From Symbiodinium kawagutii (lineage: Eukaryota > Sar > Dinophyceae > Suessiales > Symbiodiniaceae), in contig VSDK01016260.1 in the NCBI GenBank assembly GCA_009767595.1, positions 486,585-550,584 of the forward strand: DNA of 64,000 nucleotides. The letters run 5' to 3'. A program made the position numbers and the translations under genes. Below, piece after piece: positions 10,915 through 22,900 of this stretch; the stretch's first letter is position 1, and each line of letters starts with the position of its first letter. The notes under the pieces are model-generated. The model saw only the letters and a program-made list of their open reading frames with translations, searched no databases and was not told the DNA's origin.

Positions 10915-12594
10915 TTTACCACTCATGTTTACATTTTGCTACATGTTTTTGAGCATTTTGCAGCAAACCGGTTTACTTTGTAGTCCACAGGGCTGATGTG
11001 GCATGTGGCACTACGGTTTGCATAGGTTTGTTCAACCTGTTGTTCCCACTGGGAACTCGTGGAGGTGTGATGTGGTCCTGGGATTCGGCTTTCTGGACTG
11101 GCGCACAAACGTGCTGCGGTGGTCAAACGTGCCCAGCATTTTACTCATTTTTCTCTTGCAAAAGCAGCTTTGCTGGAAGCACGATGACATTGTTTGCAAA
11201 TCCTCAAATGCACGGAATGTATTTGTTTCAAGCTTTTGAATGGCAAGGCAGTAGTGTGTGTGAGTTTCACCTCTTGGTTTCACCAGTCCGCCAAAAAAGG
11301 CAAAGGCAGGGAATACACCACGTATCCAGCTGCCAGAGAGTGTGGAATAACATCAGGGCCAAAGGAGCCCTGGATTCCGATTCAATTTCCCACTCATGGG
11401 TCCAATCAGCCTTTGACATGATGAGTCGTACCTGGCTTTGCACATCAGGATTTGGTACGATGGGACACTGTAGGTTGGTGTCTTTCTATACCAGGTCAGA
11501 TCTTGTCCAATGCTGATTTGACCTGAAATTCTTCACGCTTGGATACGCTTGGATAGATGTGACTAGCGCAAAGGATGCCACCGGCTAAAAGAGTATCCAA
11601 GTTCAAGTGAATCACTGGATGTGATAGCGACACCAGATCAGCTTAAATTTAGCGTTGTGCCGGAACGTGTGTTTTGCTTCAGGCTTGTTAGGTTTTGGCA
11701 TGTCATGGCTGCTCTTTCTTGGAACTGGTGATCTCAAGATATCTCAAGCACCAATGGCAAGCACAGATGGCACAAGACTAGCACAGATTTCGCTACTTTG
11801 CTGCAACCTTGCATCAGCCTCACCAAGATCTCGAGAGCAGTAAGCCTATACATCCCAAACTCAACAAATCCCAGACATTCTCTCCATTGAAGCAGCGAAA
11901 AGATCCCGCAAGACACTGTAGCACGGTGTCTAGGTCTTCTCTCTTTGCACGCTTCAACTTCAACCTTGGACCTTTCCAGGGTCATTCTGCCATGGCAGAC
12001 AATGAAGCCGATGAAGCCGATGGGCTGGACAGTGTTTGACAGAGTTGAAGCATCTCATGGTCTGTTTGTGTTGCTGTCTTTCATCTTCGCAGAGTGTGAG
12101 TTGCATCCGAAATCAGATCCTTGCACCAACAAAACACGTTCCAACCACGTTCCAAGCACGTTTGCACATGTTTGCAGATCATACTGACTACAATGGCATG
12201 CAAGAATGCAACATTGGCCTCTTCCTGTGCCAATGTTAATGTTGCTGCATGCGGATCCGCGCACACAATCTCACAACATCCCATAGGATAGCACCATATG
12301 GCACCCAAAGTTATTGCATATCATTGCGCCTTGGAGCTGTCCAGCTTTCAAAGCATTTCAATCACATTTCCATTCTACAATAGTCACCTTGCAGTCCTAA
12401 TTAGGAGGCCAAGTGAGACGGTACATGCGGACATTGTGCGACATTTCTGGGGGTCAGCCCTTTGGAGCTAACAAACTCACGATGAGTTTTATGATTTGAT
12501 GATTTCACACAATTAATCACACTTAACGACAAATTTTATGATTCAGATTGATTCAGTATGTGATTCAGATGTGGCGTTCTGAGTTGCAGCGGCA
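10915..12594. other. Region between the repeat gene and the methyltransferase gene
   Basis: Open stretches occur (for example 10998-11516) but none has convincing protein character. A possible short acidic exon, starting MADNEADEADGLDS, lies at 11991-12032 after CTTTCCAG and could be a first exon of the next gene or a last exon of the repeat gene. Confidence 0.3.
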
Positions 12595-14961
12595 ATGACC
12601 TCACAGCAAAGTGGAAGTCCTCGGGTTGCTGGAGCGCTCAGTGATAGTGAAGACAGTGGAGACATCTGCGGCATCATCGAAGCCGATGGCTTGTCTTTGG
12701 AGGAGCTTCCCGTTCAGTACCAAGGTGGGAGACGTGTTCATAGACTGCTTTGATGAAAGGGTAAGGCTTAAGCTTAAGCATTTTTTATCATTTTTTTTTT
12801 TAGCTTTTCTGCTTTGATTGTGCTTGGCTGAACTTGTTGCTCTGGTGCTGTAGGGGGACGAGCCAAATGCGGTGCGTTGCAATGCTGTTCACCTTCCCGA
12901 CCATTTCCGACAATTCCCGACAATTCCTGACCTTACCACCAGCAAAATTGCAATCTTGCTCTGGTCCATAACTGGCGCACCGTTCCTTGTGGACCAACAA
13001 CACCCTAGGACATTCTAGAAGTAGTAGATGTGAGTAGGTGGGAACGCAAATCACAAACTTGGCTCACTAAGTCAATCTCCAGTCAAAAGTTTCAAGCATG
13101 CACTCAGTGGTTAGCTAAACTTTCCTCAAGCAGGCTCGAACGGGCAAATGAAAACACCTCTCAGATGAAAAAAGGGGCTCGATTGTGGCAGCATGAGGCC
13201 GAATCAAGCTACACAAACTCAAGGGATGAAATAAACAACCAGCTGTAGACGGAGTGCATGGATGCCTTGTGCGTGCCTGCGTGTATGTGTTTGTGTTTGT
13301 GCGTGCCCGTGGTTTTGCACATTTTCAGGCCGTCTGATTTTTTTCCCTCCTCCTCCTCAGATAGTCAATCCCTTGGCCAACTGATGGTCTAAATCGCGGT
13401 TGAGCACAGGTTCATCCAGGGGATCTTGGCGAGTATCGGTCAAAGACTCAGTGGAGAGGCTGCAAAGATGGCATTTGTGCGGTTGAATTTGCTAAATTAA
13501 TCTAAATCCATCATGTTCCACGTTCCAGCTGTCCAGAAGTCCCAGGTGCTGTGCATCCTGCAGCCGCGACAACCCATCATTGAAGATGAAGATGGTGACC
13601 TGACCATTCCGCGGCAGGAATTGCAAGAGAGTCCTTCGTCAGGCGGACGGGGGCATTGCAAGGGCATTCTAATCCTCAAAAGAGTCTAAGAGAGTCCTGC
13701 ATTCTCTCAGATTCTCACATTGATTATTCTTTGAAGGGCTGACAATGAGAGCACATACATCATACATTACATCATCATAGTATCATCATAATATATCATA
13801 ATATCATACATTACATTCATCATCATTACATCATCATAATGTCATGATACCTTGTATGCATCATCATGTGACCTCGCAACATTCGACAATTGTGGTGCCG
13901 CCTCAGGGCTTGTTGGTTGGCGAATTCAACTGGTGCGAGTGGCTTCGTCACAGTTGCAGCGAGTAGGTCTGCAGCTTTGGGCTGGCGCCTTGGTCCTTGG
14001 CGACTTCATGTTGACACGGCCTTGGCTTTTTCAGCAACGACGTGTTTGCGAGTTGGGCGCTGGTCTGGATCCCAGAGAGGGTGAAGAGTCATAGTGAGGG
14101 TGAGAGTCAAGGTGAACACGCAAAGAGAACTGAACAACAAATAAATGAATTATGTAGATAGTTTACACGCAACATGTTAGAAAATCACAAATCAGTAAAA
14201 TATTGCAAAGACATGAGTCAGTAAATGAACAAGTAAACATATGTAGATATGTAGACACATACATTATATTATAAGATCAATATAAGATCAATATGAGATC
14301 AAGATAGGATTGATATAAGAGATAGATATATCAGATGTATAAAATTTCCATTGTAAACTGCCGAAGCTATGCAGGTCCAAGTGCTGAGCCACCGCTGTGC
14401 CCAGGTCTTGGGCTTTGTTCGCTGCTGGCGAGTCGCTTGGGCGTTGCTTCAGTGCTCTGCACGGACGGCAGCGAAGAAGCGGTGGAGAACTGCCGGGAGA
14501 ACCTGCGGCGGAACGCGCCCAGTGACGGAACGAAGTCCGTAGATGTGCAGGTTGAAGTGCTGAAGTGGGAAGACCCGCCACCTACTCTGACGGACTTGTG
14601 GGCTGCCGAAGTGCTACTTGCTGCGGATGTGATCTATGATGCCGCAGCAGCAGAGGCATTTGCAAAACTGGCTGCTAGACTGCTTAAAGGAAATGCGAAA
14701 GTGTTATACATGTCTCTGGAGAAGAGGGTGTATTTTTCTTCTGCCACGCTCAAGCCCGAAGTCCAAGCATACCCGCAGTTTTTGGAGGATTGTGCCACCC
14801 TTGGACTCCATGTGGAACAGATTGACTTGTCAGAAATTCCCGTGTACTTTGACTACGTCCGCTCGCGCTTTTATGAACTGGTGATGATCACTTTCAGTGC
14901 AAAGCCATCATTGAAACGGAAATGCCTCGGTGAAGAAAAACCGGCGATGCAAGCAGCGTGA
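12595..14961 (+). CDS. METTL22: METTL22-like protein-lysine methyltransferase (Methyltransf_16 family)
   Basis: The inferred exons are: 12595 to about 12700 (MTSQQSGSPRVAGALSDSED..., ends near LPVQYQ), 13529 to about 13655 (contains IIEDEDGDLTIPRQ), about 13907-14062 and 14405-14961. The third exon carries QLWAGALVLGDFML and CELGAG. The intron 14063-14404 joins in frame to LGLCSLLASRL, rebuilding SAM motif I. Then follow the acidic post-I motif CTDG, KWEDP, and AADVIYD, the D-x-x-Y signature of this family. Next come LEKRVYFS and a C-terminal beta-strand pair ending at TGA 14959-14961. The W-x-G-A-L-x-L-x-D segment, the EDGDL acidic stretch and the S-x-E-K-R segment resemble METTL22. Human METTL22 is known to methylate the nuclear protein KIN17; the target here is unknown. 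The first two exons and their boundaries are less certain than the catalytic part. Confidence 0.72.
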
Positions 14962-15522
14962 CAGCGAGCCCCCTCGTGCCGTTGCGAAGCCAAGGCCGGG
15001 TCAATGCAACGAGGAGGAGCTGTCGCATTTGAGTGAACCATTGCAGCCAGCGATTCAGAGGACTTCCACAAGTCGGGCAGCCAAGCGAATACTAGGCCAC
15101 TATGGTCAACTGCAACCTGCGCACGCACACACCAAGCGTGTGGTTCACTCCTGGGCAACGGTGATGTCTTCGCAGCTGCAGCTGTAGATGCTGTGCTGTA
15201 GCGATTGTTTGGGCAGTGCTTTGAGTGTCCGGATGGCGCTGCAAAAGTGCAGAAATGGCAGCCAGTTCTGATCATTCTCGCTTCCGAAAAATGGTCTGAT
15301 CATGGTGAAATGATGAAGATTAGCGTCAATATGAGGATAAAGATTGATTTTAAGATTCAGATGATGACAGCAACTGTAGCGTGATGCAAAGGATTGCACA
15401 GGTAGAACAAATCCTTTAACTGGGAGAAAGTTGTGCAGGAGAGATCAAGAAGCTTTCAGATGAGTGCCGCAGGGCCCCTCAATCTGTGCGGTTGATCTTT
15501 CAAGTCTCCTTCCCAATCTCCA
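14962..15522. other. Intergenic spacer after the methyltransferase
   Basis: No exon is supported. The reading frame following the methyltransferase stop shows no family resemblance. The spacer separates two + strand genes. Confidence 0.4.
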
Positions 15523-16937
15523 ATGAGTTCCAAGGGACTGCAGGAAATCCTGGGCAAACCTCAGGTCCTGAAGATAATGAAGGCCGATCTGACGAAGAAT
15601 TTCGAATCGTATGGCAGGTGGCTTCCGGGAATTTGCTGGTTGCATCGGGTTGTGACATTTTGATGTTTGAATGTACTTTGCCTATCCTCAGGATGGACCC
15701 CTATGCTGTTGTACATTGGACCGGTCAGGATGTGCTGGCCTTAGAGAGCACTTGCAGAAAGGCAGCTAAGGCATTTCAGTTACAGTACTTGTATTGGACG
15801 GAAGAAGCTGCCAAGGAAACATTTGAGCTGTCGAAGACACGAGTTGAAGCTTGGCGCACCACCGGGACATAGCTTCCCAGTGTTCTGACATACACGGCTA
15901 TGATGGCAGGCGAACAGCACCCACAGACCCACAAACACACATCCACATATTGTTTTTTTTTGAGGGGGAAGGGTGCTCACTAGAGTCTTTTCGGGTGACT
16001 GACTTGACCATGGTTCTTCTTTATGAGTCGTGCATTTCATCTCAGTCTTGCAAGAAGGCGCTTCTGGGGATATACAAATGTATAAAATTTCTAGCAGACA
16101 TTGCGCGAACTGTGGGTAGTGGCCACAATTTTCAGGAGGCCTTGTTGATTCGTAATCAGACCCAAATGGACTGACTTCCAATTGCCCCCCCCGTCATACC
16201 TTGTAATTAAGCTATTCAAAGGCTGTGGGGCCTTTTGGCTTCTGTCTTTAGGGTTCGTCGGCACCACATTGGAGGTGCCGAGTAGGCCCTACACCCAAAC
16301 CACACAACTGTATCCATCTATCAAACGATTTATCTACCTACCTATCCTTTATCGATCCATCGATCCATCCATACATCCATCCATCCGTCCGTCCATCCAT
16401 CCATCCTTCCGTCCGTCCGTCCATCCATCCGTCCGTCCATCCATCCATCCATCCATCCATCCATCCATCCATCCATCCATCCATCCATCCATCCATCCAT
16501 CCATCCATCCATCCATCCATCCATCCATCCCTCAGTATGGTTTACTTTGGTCCTATCAAATGACCCATGTTACCGATGCATCCACACACCTATCTTCAAT
16601 GCTGAATATATCGATATACCGTACCTATATACGTATGTATACTTCTAAAAATATGTATAATATATGTAAAGAAAATTGGATAGTCAATGTCCTCGAAGTG
16701 AAACCGCCACGAACAGTTTGACCTCGGTAGAAAATCATGTCACGGATCTTATGATTTTGGTGTCTAGCATTTGCCACGGCCACAAGTGAGGACTGGAATG
16801 CTCACATGAACCCTGTGTGGGAACATACTTGTCGATGCCTGAGAAAGCAGCTTCGGCAACAGCAGATCCTTGAAGGGACGCGCGATTGCATCTCCGATGA
16901 ATTCATTGAGGCCGACCGCAGAAATATCAGGGTAAGG
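15523..16937 (+). CDS. C2-domain protein (multi-exon)
   Basis: Exon 1 is 15523-15617. It starts at an ATG and reads [12 protein letters not shown], then [17 protein letters not shown]. Intron 15618-15691 has GT-AG ends. Exon 2 begins [14 protein letters not shown] and then [12 protein letters not shown], probably ending near 15769 at a GC donor. A third exon near 16782-16937 gives [11 protein letters not shown], then [12 protein letters not shown] before GTAAGG. The order V-K-I-x-K-A-x-L, G-R-M-D-P-Y-x-V-V, T-R-K and N-P-V-W is the classic C2 beta-sandwich, with the loop-1 Asp (MDPY) available for calcium. C2 domains bind membranes or calcium; the partner is unknown. Further exons may lie at 17850-18118. 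A simple-sequence CCAT tract lies in the large intron. Confidence 0.6.
16362..16529. repeat. (CCAT)n microsatellite with CCGT variants
   Basis: Tetranucleotide tract of TCCATCCATC type, interspersed with TCCGTCCG in its left half and pure in its right half. It lies inside the long second intron of the C2 gene. The apparent long reading frames of IHPS or MDGW repeats are artefacts of the tract. Confidence 0.95.
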
Positions 16938-17849
16938 GGCCAAGATGCAGGTTGCACTGCAACAAGTACCAGAGAGCAAACCTCTTTGTGTCGATAGCGT
17001 TCTCGATCTCTTGTCGTCGGACAAACTTTGGGGTTCAATGAAGTTGACCTGCTAAGGTCTCGAAACCGTCCGAATTGAGGTCAAGAACTGAATGGAAAGC
17101 CGGAGATGAACAATAGGAAGGAACATCCTAAAGATATTCTTGACATTCAAGCTGTTATATAACTTCCACTCAAAGTGATGGCAATGTAACAGATCCAGGT
17201 CCCGCAACTGGTTGGCTTTTGTCAGTTGGGAAGCATGAGTCAGGTTTTAGAGGCCAACGTGACTACCAAAGATACTCTCTGTGGCACAGGCCTTAGCATT
17301 TGACCAGGTTAAAATGTGTCGAAGCAAGTTCTCCGCTTTCATTTGGCAATTTGGTGCTTTGAATCTATGAACATTTTCAAGGTGAAGTCACTTGCAAATT
17401 TGTCCATTCCTTAGAAAACCTTCACTGCTTTGTACTGCACCGCTATGACCAAAGCCAGGTGATAAAGAGTAACAACTACTTGACATTCCTTTCGATTCCT
17501 GAGCGTTGGCGTTGGCGTTGGCATTGGGCAATTCTGACATAGGTTGACACTGACATTGCCAGGCAGACCTGGTGCGGACCGGACCTGGCGGAATTGTGCC
17601 AACCACCCATCAGGTCGGTCTCTGCAAGCCTTTCTGCATTGATTTCCATATGGTCCGTGGAAATTAAGGGTCTGCATTGTTGGCATATGTCTGCATATGT
17701 CCCAATTTGGTGAACAGCCCATCCAAGTGTGGATGTCTTGAACCAGGCTGTTCTATTTCTGATTTCTGTTTGCCACCCTGGCACGCACCACAAACAAACA
17801 AAAACAAACACAAGCAGTCACAAACAAAGTCACGGGTGAGGCTTCGCAA
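16938..17849. other. Stretch without recognised exons
   Basis: No coding segment is supported on either strand. A short GTTGGCGTTGGCGTTGGC hexamer run sits at 17507-17527. Confidence 0.35.
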
Positions 17850-18118
17850 CGTCCTTTGACGGAGCTCAAATTGACTCTGAAGGGCGAGGCGGAAGGGTTT
17901 GCGTTGTCATGTTTTCAACTGTGTTGTGGTGGCAATGTAGTGTCCTTATATGTTCTTATTCTTGGTGGGTTTCAATGAGAAACCTCAGAAACTTGACACA
18001 TGCCGGAACCATGAAGCCTACTGGAAAGCGCGGTCTGGTGCCAACTTTGCCTTTGCATTCTTCAAGGAAACGGGCAGTATTTCAGTGGAGGCCATGATTG
18101 TCCAGGGCTTGAAAGTCT
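17850..18118 (+). CDS. Unrecognised exon candidates, possibly the continuation of the C2 gene
   Basis: Two stretches read like protein. The first, about 17852-17900, gives PLTELKLTLKGEAEGFAL. The second, after TTTCAATGAG at about 17979, gives KPQKLDTCRNHEAYWKAR and continues to about 18110 (ISVEAMIVQGLKVLK). The strand alternation E-L-K-L-T-L-K would suit the last beta strands of a C2 or similar sandwich. No family is recognised and splice sites are not resolved. Confidence 0.3.
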
Positions 18119-18660
18119 TGAAATGTAAAGTGTGCAAGTTTTATTTTTATTTTTATTTCTCTCTCTCTCTCTCTCTTTCTATAAATACTGTATATCTATT
18201 TATAATTTTATATATGCCACACTTTTGGATGCAGATTTCCTGTCAGCCAAAGTCAAAAACTTTCTCTTTCACTCGAACTTTTAACACACTTGATTACACC
18301 TGACCTGTGGTGGGGCCCGGCACCGGGCACAGGAGGATTCTTTGATTCTTTTCACATCGCTTGAACTGACCGGGAACCACAAACATGTCTTTTTAATGGG
18401 GAAATTCTCTAACACTTTAGGGTCAAAACCAACACAGCGAAACCAACTTCGGGCAAGCAAATCGATTGTCATTCTTGCTTTACATATCACTCCTCCAGGT
18501 GCAACATCACTCTGAATACCATTTCATTGGTACTGGTATTGTCATGGTCATTTTTCATTGTAGTAAAATGGTATTTCACGGTCATTTTTGATTATTGCAA
18601 AACTTTGCAAATGGCTTTTCATTATTTCACTGGCTCAAAAGTTTTGGCTGCTTTCTTTGT

Positions 18661-21600
18661 AGCAGCCTCTGGTGCGCAGCTTCCGAGGTCCCTCTCTCAA
18701 ACAACAGCCGATGCCTTGGAGCGTCTTGCAACTGGTGAATGTGGGGCGGTGAGCCGCATCGAGGCAGACCATCGGTGTCCAGGATAGAAGCGGAACTATT
18801 TGAGGCGACAGTTGAGACAGTTGGCCAAACCTACAGTTCATCATCTCTTGAGTCCATTTTTTGAGTTTTGCGGGATTTTTTGGACATTCTCTTTATTCAT
18901 CTTGTGAGTCCATTTCCTGAGTTTGGTAGTCTTTTCTGACATTATTCTCAATCATTCTCTTGTTTGAAATTCTCAGTCATTGACCTGCCGTTTGCCTCAG
19001 ACTCCTGTGAAACGGCTGGGGGTCTCTGGCGGCACAGCGCCCTTCTTCAAGCTTGTACTGCAGCTTGTCCTCAACAAGCGTCGTGCGACTCTGTGAAATT
19101 GGCCTTGAAAAAGTAAATCTGTGCAGGTCTTCATTGTTGCCTCTTCTATTCGTTGCATTTTCCTGCAGTTTCTACATTCTTGCATCGGAGGCAAAAACCG
19201 ACAGCAGAGAAACCGCAGGACTACTACATAGGCTCAACCGCTGCTGCCCTGTCAATATGTGAGATATAGATCAGATGAAACTATCTTGTGATAAGATATC
19301 AATGCTGGTGATTTCCTGATACATCCTGATGCCAGGGAAAGACCTCAGCAGGGCCAGTGACGAGGTTGACTTCTATGAAGAGGCGACGGAGTAGAAAGAC
19401 ATCCGAAAACACATGAGAAGAATTTGCTATGGGTCAATATTAACCATCCAATAATGGGGGTTAATAACCAACAATAATAGGGAAAATAATGGTTAATGGT
19501 AGGGGAACCAGGGGTACGGGGTTTTAACCCACTGCCGGTTCGGAGCATAGAGAACCTTTGGGACAAAGAGATGCAAATTGAGATGCAAGAGATGTGAGAT
19601 GCTTCTTTTTCAACAGCAATCAAAGCAGTCATGGCCTCATGTCACGAGGTCAAGCTCTGCGGAGAGACGTCCACAACTCAGCCCTTCGGCCAAGTTTTCA
19701 TGCTCGGCACCTCTCTTGCTGTAAGGCCCAGCGCTGCAGGACTGATGTTTCGATCTCAGGGGCAAGGAAAGGAACATCAAGGGACCACCGTGCACCACGT
19801 GTAATGACCACAGTTGACGCGCGCTATATCATCACTATATATCCATCACTAATTACCCCTCTCTTGAGACTCTTGAGGCCTTTGCTACGCTTTACCTTCG
19901 ACTATGCTGGCGTGGTGGCACTCCATGAGGACTGTTTGTTGTGATGTATTTGCGCGCCTGGCATATTCGCTGATTTCTTACCCGCGCATGAACTACACAT
20001 ATGGATGGTGCTTTTGCTGGACTCAACCTTTGACATGCGAGGAGGGAAAGGAGACAAAGAAGCCAATAGAATTGCTAGTTCTAACCTGAGGGAGTTTTCT
20101 GCAGTGATCTTGAGCAGATGCAAACCAGGAACTGGTGTGGGTTGCAACTCAGGTGCTTCAGAATCTCCGTGCCGGGCGCAGCAAGCTACGTTTGCTGGAC
20201 ATCAAAATTGGACAGCAGAGCCTTGGCAGAATGCAGAGAGCCCCATCCTTTGGCAATGCCAGAGGGTGAAGCATAGTGAAAGATGCCTAGCATCGCAGAC
20301 CACAGTCGCTATTGGAAGGCAGTGCAAAGGCTGATATAAGTGAACTTTGACCCAGTCAAGGCATCAGATTTGGACCGTTTTTCAAAGAAGACTTTGCGTG
20401 TTCAAGCGGGAGCTTTGAGATCCTGCTACCACGGCATTGTCATTTCCTGTCTCGCTTTTTCCCCACCTGCCCGGTGCGGGTGGATTTGTGAACCCAAACC
20501 CTAGAGTCCCTAGAGCCAGAATGCGAGGGGAAGGTGATAGACCTTTGTCATAGCGTGTCAGAATGTATGTTAGGTCTTGTTACATCTTGTTAGGTGCTTT
20601 AAAAAGTGTGTCAGATGACCTGCCAGCATGGGGATCACCCGAAGTCAAGTCATTTGCATTGAGAACATTCTTCTTTGGGGTACTTGTCGCAAGGGATAAA
20701 GGCTGGGATGGCTAGGTACTCAAGGTCCATCAAGGTCCCATGGCCCCACAAAAGTGGCGGACAGAGGGTTGTGCAGGCTCCCGCCGAGGCCTTCTGGTCG
20801 TGTGATATGAGTACACAATTTGAAGAGCTAAGGCTTCATTCAAATGCTTCCAGGAAATCAACGTATGCGCACGGCCTTCCAAAAAGCAGCAACGATTCAA
20901 TTCAGAAATGGTGCCAGTTGATGGTCATTGAGACAAATTCCGTCACAAGTTTATAGGCATCTGATTCGTCCGTATTCATTTTTACATTATATATATATAT
21001 ACACATAAATAAATATACAAATAAATAAGAAAAAAAAATATATATATATATATAAATATATATAAAAACTGGGCACATTGCATGTGGGAAAGTCACAGTT
21101 TTTCTGCATGGAGTGAAGTCCTCCCCACGGGCCTAGCCCAGGACGGCACAGGCTGGCTGGCAGGGGAAGTCCAGCACTCAGGTACTTGTGGCCGGTGGGT
21201 GCACGCGCACAGCATGCACGACATATGGCCATGGGTCAATATTAACCAACCAATAATGGCTTATAATAACCACCCAAATCATAGGCAAAACAAGGGTTAA
21301 TGATGGGGGAACCAGGGCAGGGGCTTTGACCCATAGACATATTTTGATGATTGTAGACTTATACTGCGTGCAGATCCGAAGCTGCAGTAGAACATGAGTT
21401 CGACATGCGTCCGCACGAACATGCACGTCCACCGCAGTCTCAGTATCTTTGCGTGCCTCTGATCTCGCCAAATCAGACATGGCAACAGTGGCGAGGCCTT
21501 GAAATTGTGGAATGTGCACGAATATGTCCACAGCATTTGTTAAGTTTGAAGTTCTTGGTTTGAAATGGCATAGGTCTATGTAGGTCTTGCATGCCACGCT

Positions 21601-22900
21601 GCACAGCAATCTCCGTGTTAGTTGAGGCATGTTGGCGCTCACTGTTCCCAAGGTCGCACGCAGCCGCCTTGCGTCAGGCTGTCGTTGCGGTAGCCCCAGA
21701 CGAATTGACATGTGAAATATGTGAGTAGCTCTCGAAGACGTTGATATCGAACTCCCAGATGACTCAAAAGGATTCGAAGGGGACGAGCTTCCATCTGGTA
21801 TTTTTTTCCTGAGCAGTAGGCACTGATGATGCCAGCGGGAATGCAAGCGCTGCTTGCACAGCACACTTTGGCTTAATATTTCCACCCGCCCTGCCCTGTT
21901 TGCACAACAATCCATATTATCCCCTTACCATGGTGTACTATCCATTTCCACCGGTACCAAAAAAAACCCAGGTTTCACCACAGCAGGTGCCTGGCTGATG
22001 TTGAAAAGACCCATGGCGCCTTGGACCAAGGATGGCCTAACAAACTCTGCTGGAGAAGGCTTTCGCCTCGAGGGCTTTGATGGCCAACCAACGTCCTTGA
22101 CTTCGATGGACCGGAGCGTCGATTTGGGATTGGAGAGCGGTTGAAAGAGAGTCAACAGTCAACATTGATGGTATTGCTTGGCCGCCACTGCGCTATGAAA
22201 TTTTTGAAGTTGCCTCTTGGCAAGCCTAAAAGGACCATCTGGCTCACTAACCCACGGCTGGTGGAAGAGCCTGTCAGAATCCTTTGAAAGATGGATTGCA
22301 ATAGCTCACTTCTGAAGAAGTGATGGCAACGGCTTTATCAATTTGGCCAGGATCCCCTCCTAGATGTGGGAAAGAAGAGTGTTTGGTGCCCAGAGCGTGT
22401 CCTCCAAGTGTGCACTTCAGCCAGCAGAAGCTAAGGCCAAATTGGCCAAGAAGGCAAGGGATCGGCCGGTTTGATTGGCCCCAACGATCAGCCTGGGCAC
22501 TGCATGGCACTGCTCAGGCTTTCCGGATCATGTTGCAACGAATGACTACGGCAAGCATGCTGCTGTGCTTGACTTAGAAATATGAAATGCCAGTCCAGAA
22601 GTCTCTAAGCTTGTGCTTATCCAGTGCTTCTATGTTGAGCCCTGAGAAGACTGCTGAGTTTATTCAGTTTATTCGTGTCATTTGCCAGAGCCAGGTTCTA
22701 TCTGGACTTGCTGGACCATCCGCTTCCAAGCAAGGTGTGCCAGCAAATTTGAGTCGGGTGAAGCTTGAAGCATTCCAGTTTTTTCACTCCCGATGGCTCA
22801 TATGCTTTCGATCAGCAAGCAATCCGGTGGCAGGCGGCCCTTGAAAAAGAGTTAGACCATTCTGAAACAGCTGGCTGCCTAAAAGTTTTGCTGTCTTCCT
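18661..22900 (+). CDS. Unrecognised multi-exon gene with D-x-K-x-G and GFRLEGF motifs
   Basis: Likely exons: 18661-18748 (LPRSLSQTTADALERLATG); 18999-19080 (TPVKRLGVSGGTAPFFKL); about 19630-19770; 20015-20105 (FDMRGGKGDKEANRIASSN); 20117-20230 (QELVWVATQVLQNLRAG, then LRLLDIKIGQQSL); 20697-20735; 21981-22108 (GLTNSAGEGFRLEGFDG, LTSM); 22351 on (DPLLDVGKK); 22512-22575 (AFRIMLQRMTTASMLLCL); and 22768-22870 (FFTPDGSYAFDQQAIRWQA). D-I-K-I-G plus a later G-F-R-L-E-G faintly recall the D-x-K-x-G and G-[FL]-R-x-x-G motifs of inositol polyphosphate kinases, but the Pro of the P-x-x-x-D-x-K-x-G signature is absent, so I do not assign that function. Near 20113 the frame breaks by one base between VILS and DANQEL, so this could be a pseudogene, a sequencing error or an unseen tiny intron. 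Confidence 0.4.
19428..19532 (-). mobile_element. MITE-like element, TATGGGTCAA family, copy 1
   Basis: The copy begins TATGGGTCAATATTAACC and ends GGGGTTTTAACCC. Internally it has GGGAAAATAATGGTTAATG and GGGGAACCAGGGGTAC, shared in reverse orientation with copies 4 and 5. It is non-coding, about 105 bp long, and lies in an intron or flank of the D-x-K-x-G gene. Confidence 0.6.
20970..21070. repeat. (TA)n-rich low-complexity tract
   Basis: Alternating ATATAT/AAATA sequence of about 100 bp inside the intron between exons of the D-x-K-x-G gene. No coding potential. Confidence 0.8.
21230..21335 (-). mobile_element. MITE-like element, TATGGGTCAA family, copy 2
   Basis: It begins CATGGGTCAATATTAACC and ends GGGGCTTTGACCCATAG, so the two ends form an inverted repeat of about ten bases (ATGGGTCAA / TTGACCCAT). 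The internal words AATAATGGCTTATAATAACC and GTTAATGATGGGGGAACCAG are shared with the other copies. Confidence 0.7.
22109..22350 (+). other. Inferred GA-AG intron
   Basis: The exon before it ends TSLTSM and the exon after it begins DPLLDVGKK. Both are in phase 0 and the joined text SMDPLLDVG is continuous. The intron begins GACCGG and ends TTGGCCAG. No GT near the donor gives this junction. GA donors are a known dinoflagellate peculiarity. Confidence 0.5.

Noticed and set aside
13907-13960. GASGFVTVA in a second frame of a METTL22 exon, resembling GTGFV
   Set aside because: The other frame is required by the methyltransferase domain; the match is short and accidental.
16338-16721. Long frames of IHPS, MDGW and similar across the CCAT tract
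   Set aside because: They exist in several frames on both strands because the repeat is four bases long; purely a microsatellite artefact.
16764-17024. - strand frame reading [20 protein letters not shown]
   Set aside because: It looks protein-like, but the + strand frame at the same place gives [11 protein letters not shown], which continues the C2 domain, so I prefer the + strand.
20105-20340. Calling the D-x-K-x-G gene an inositol polyphosphate kinase
   Set aside because: Only two short motifs match, and the proline of the signature and the C-terminal S-x-x-D-F/IDF motif are not seen.
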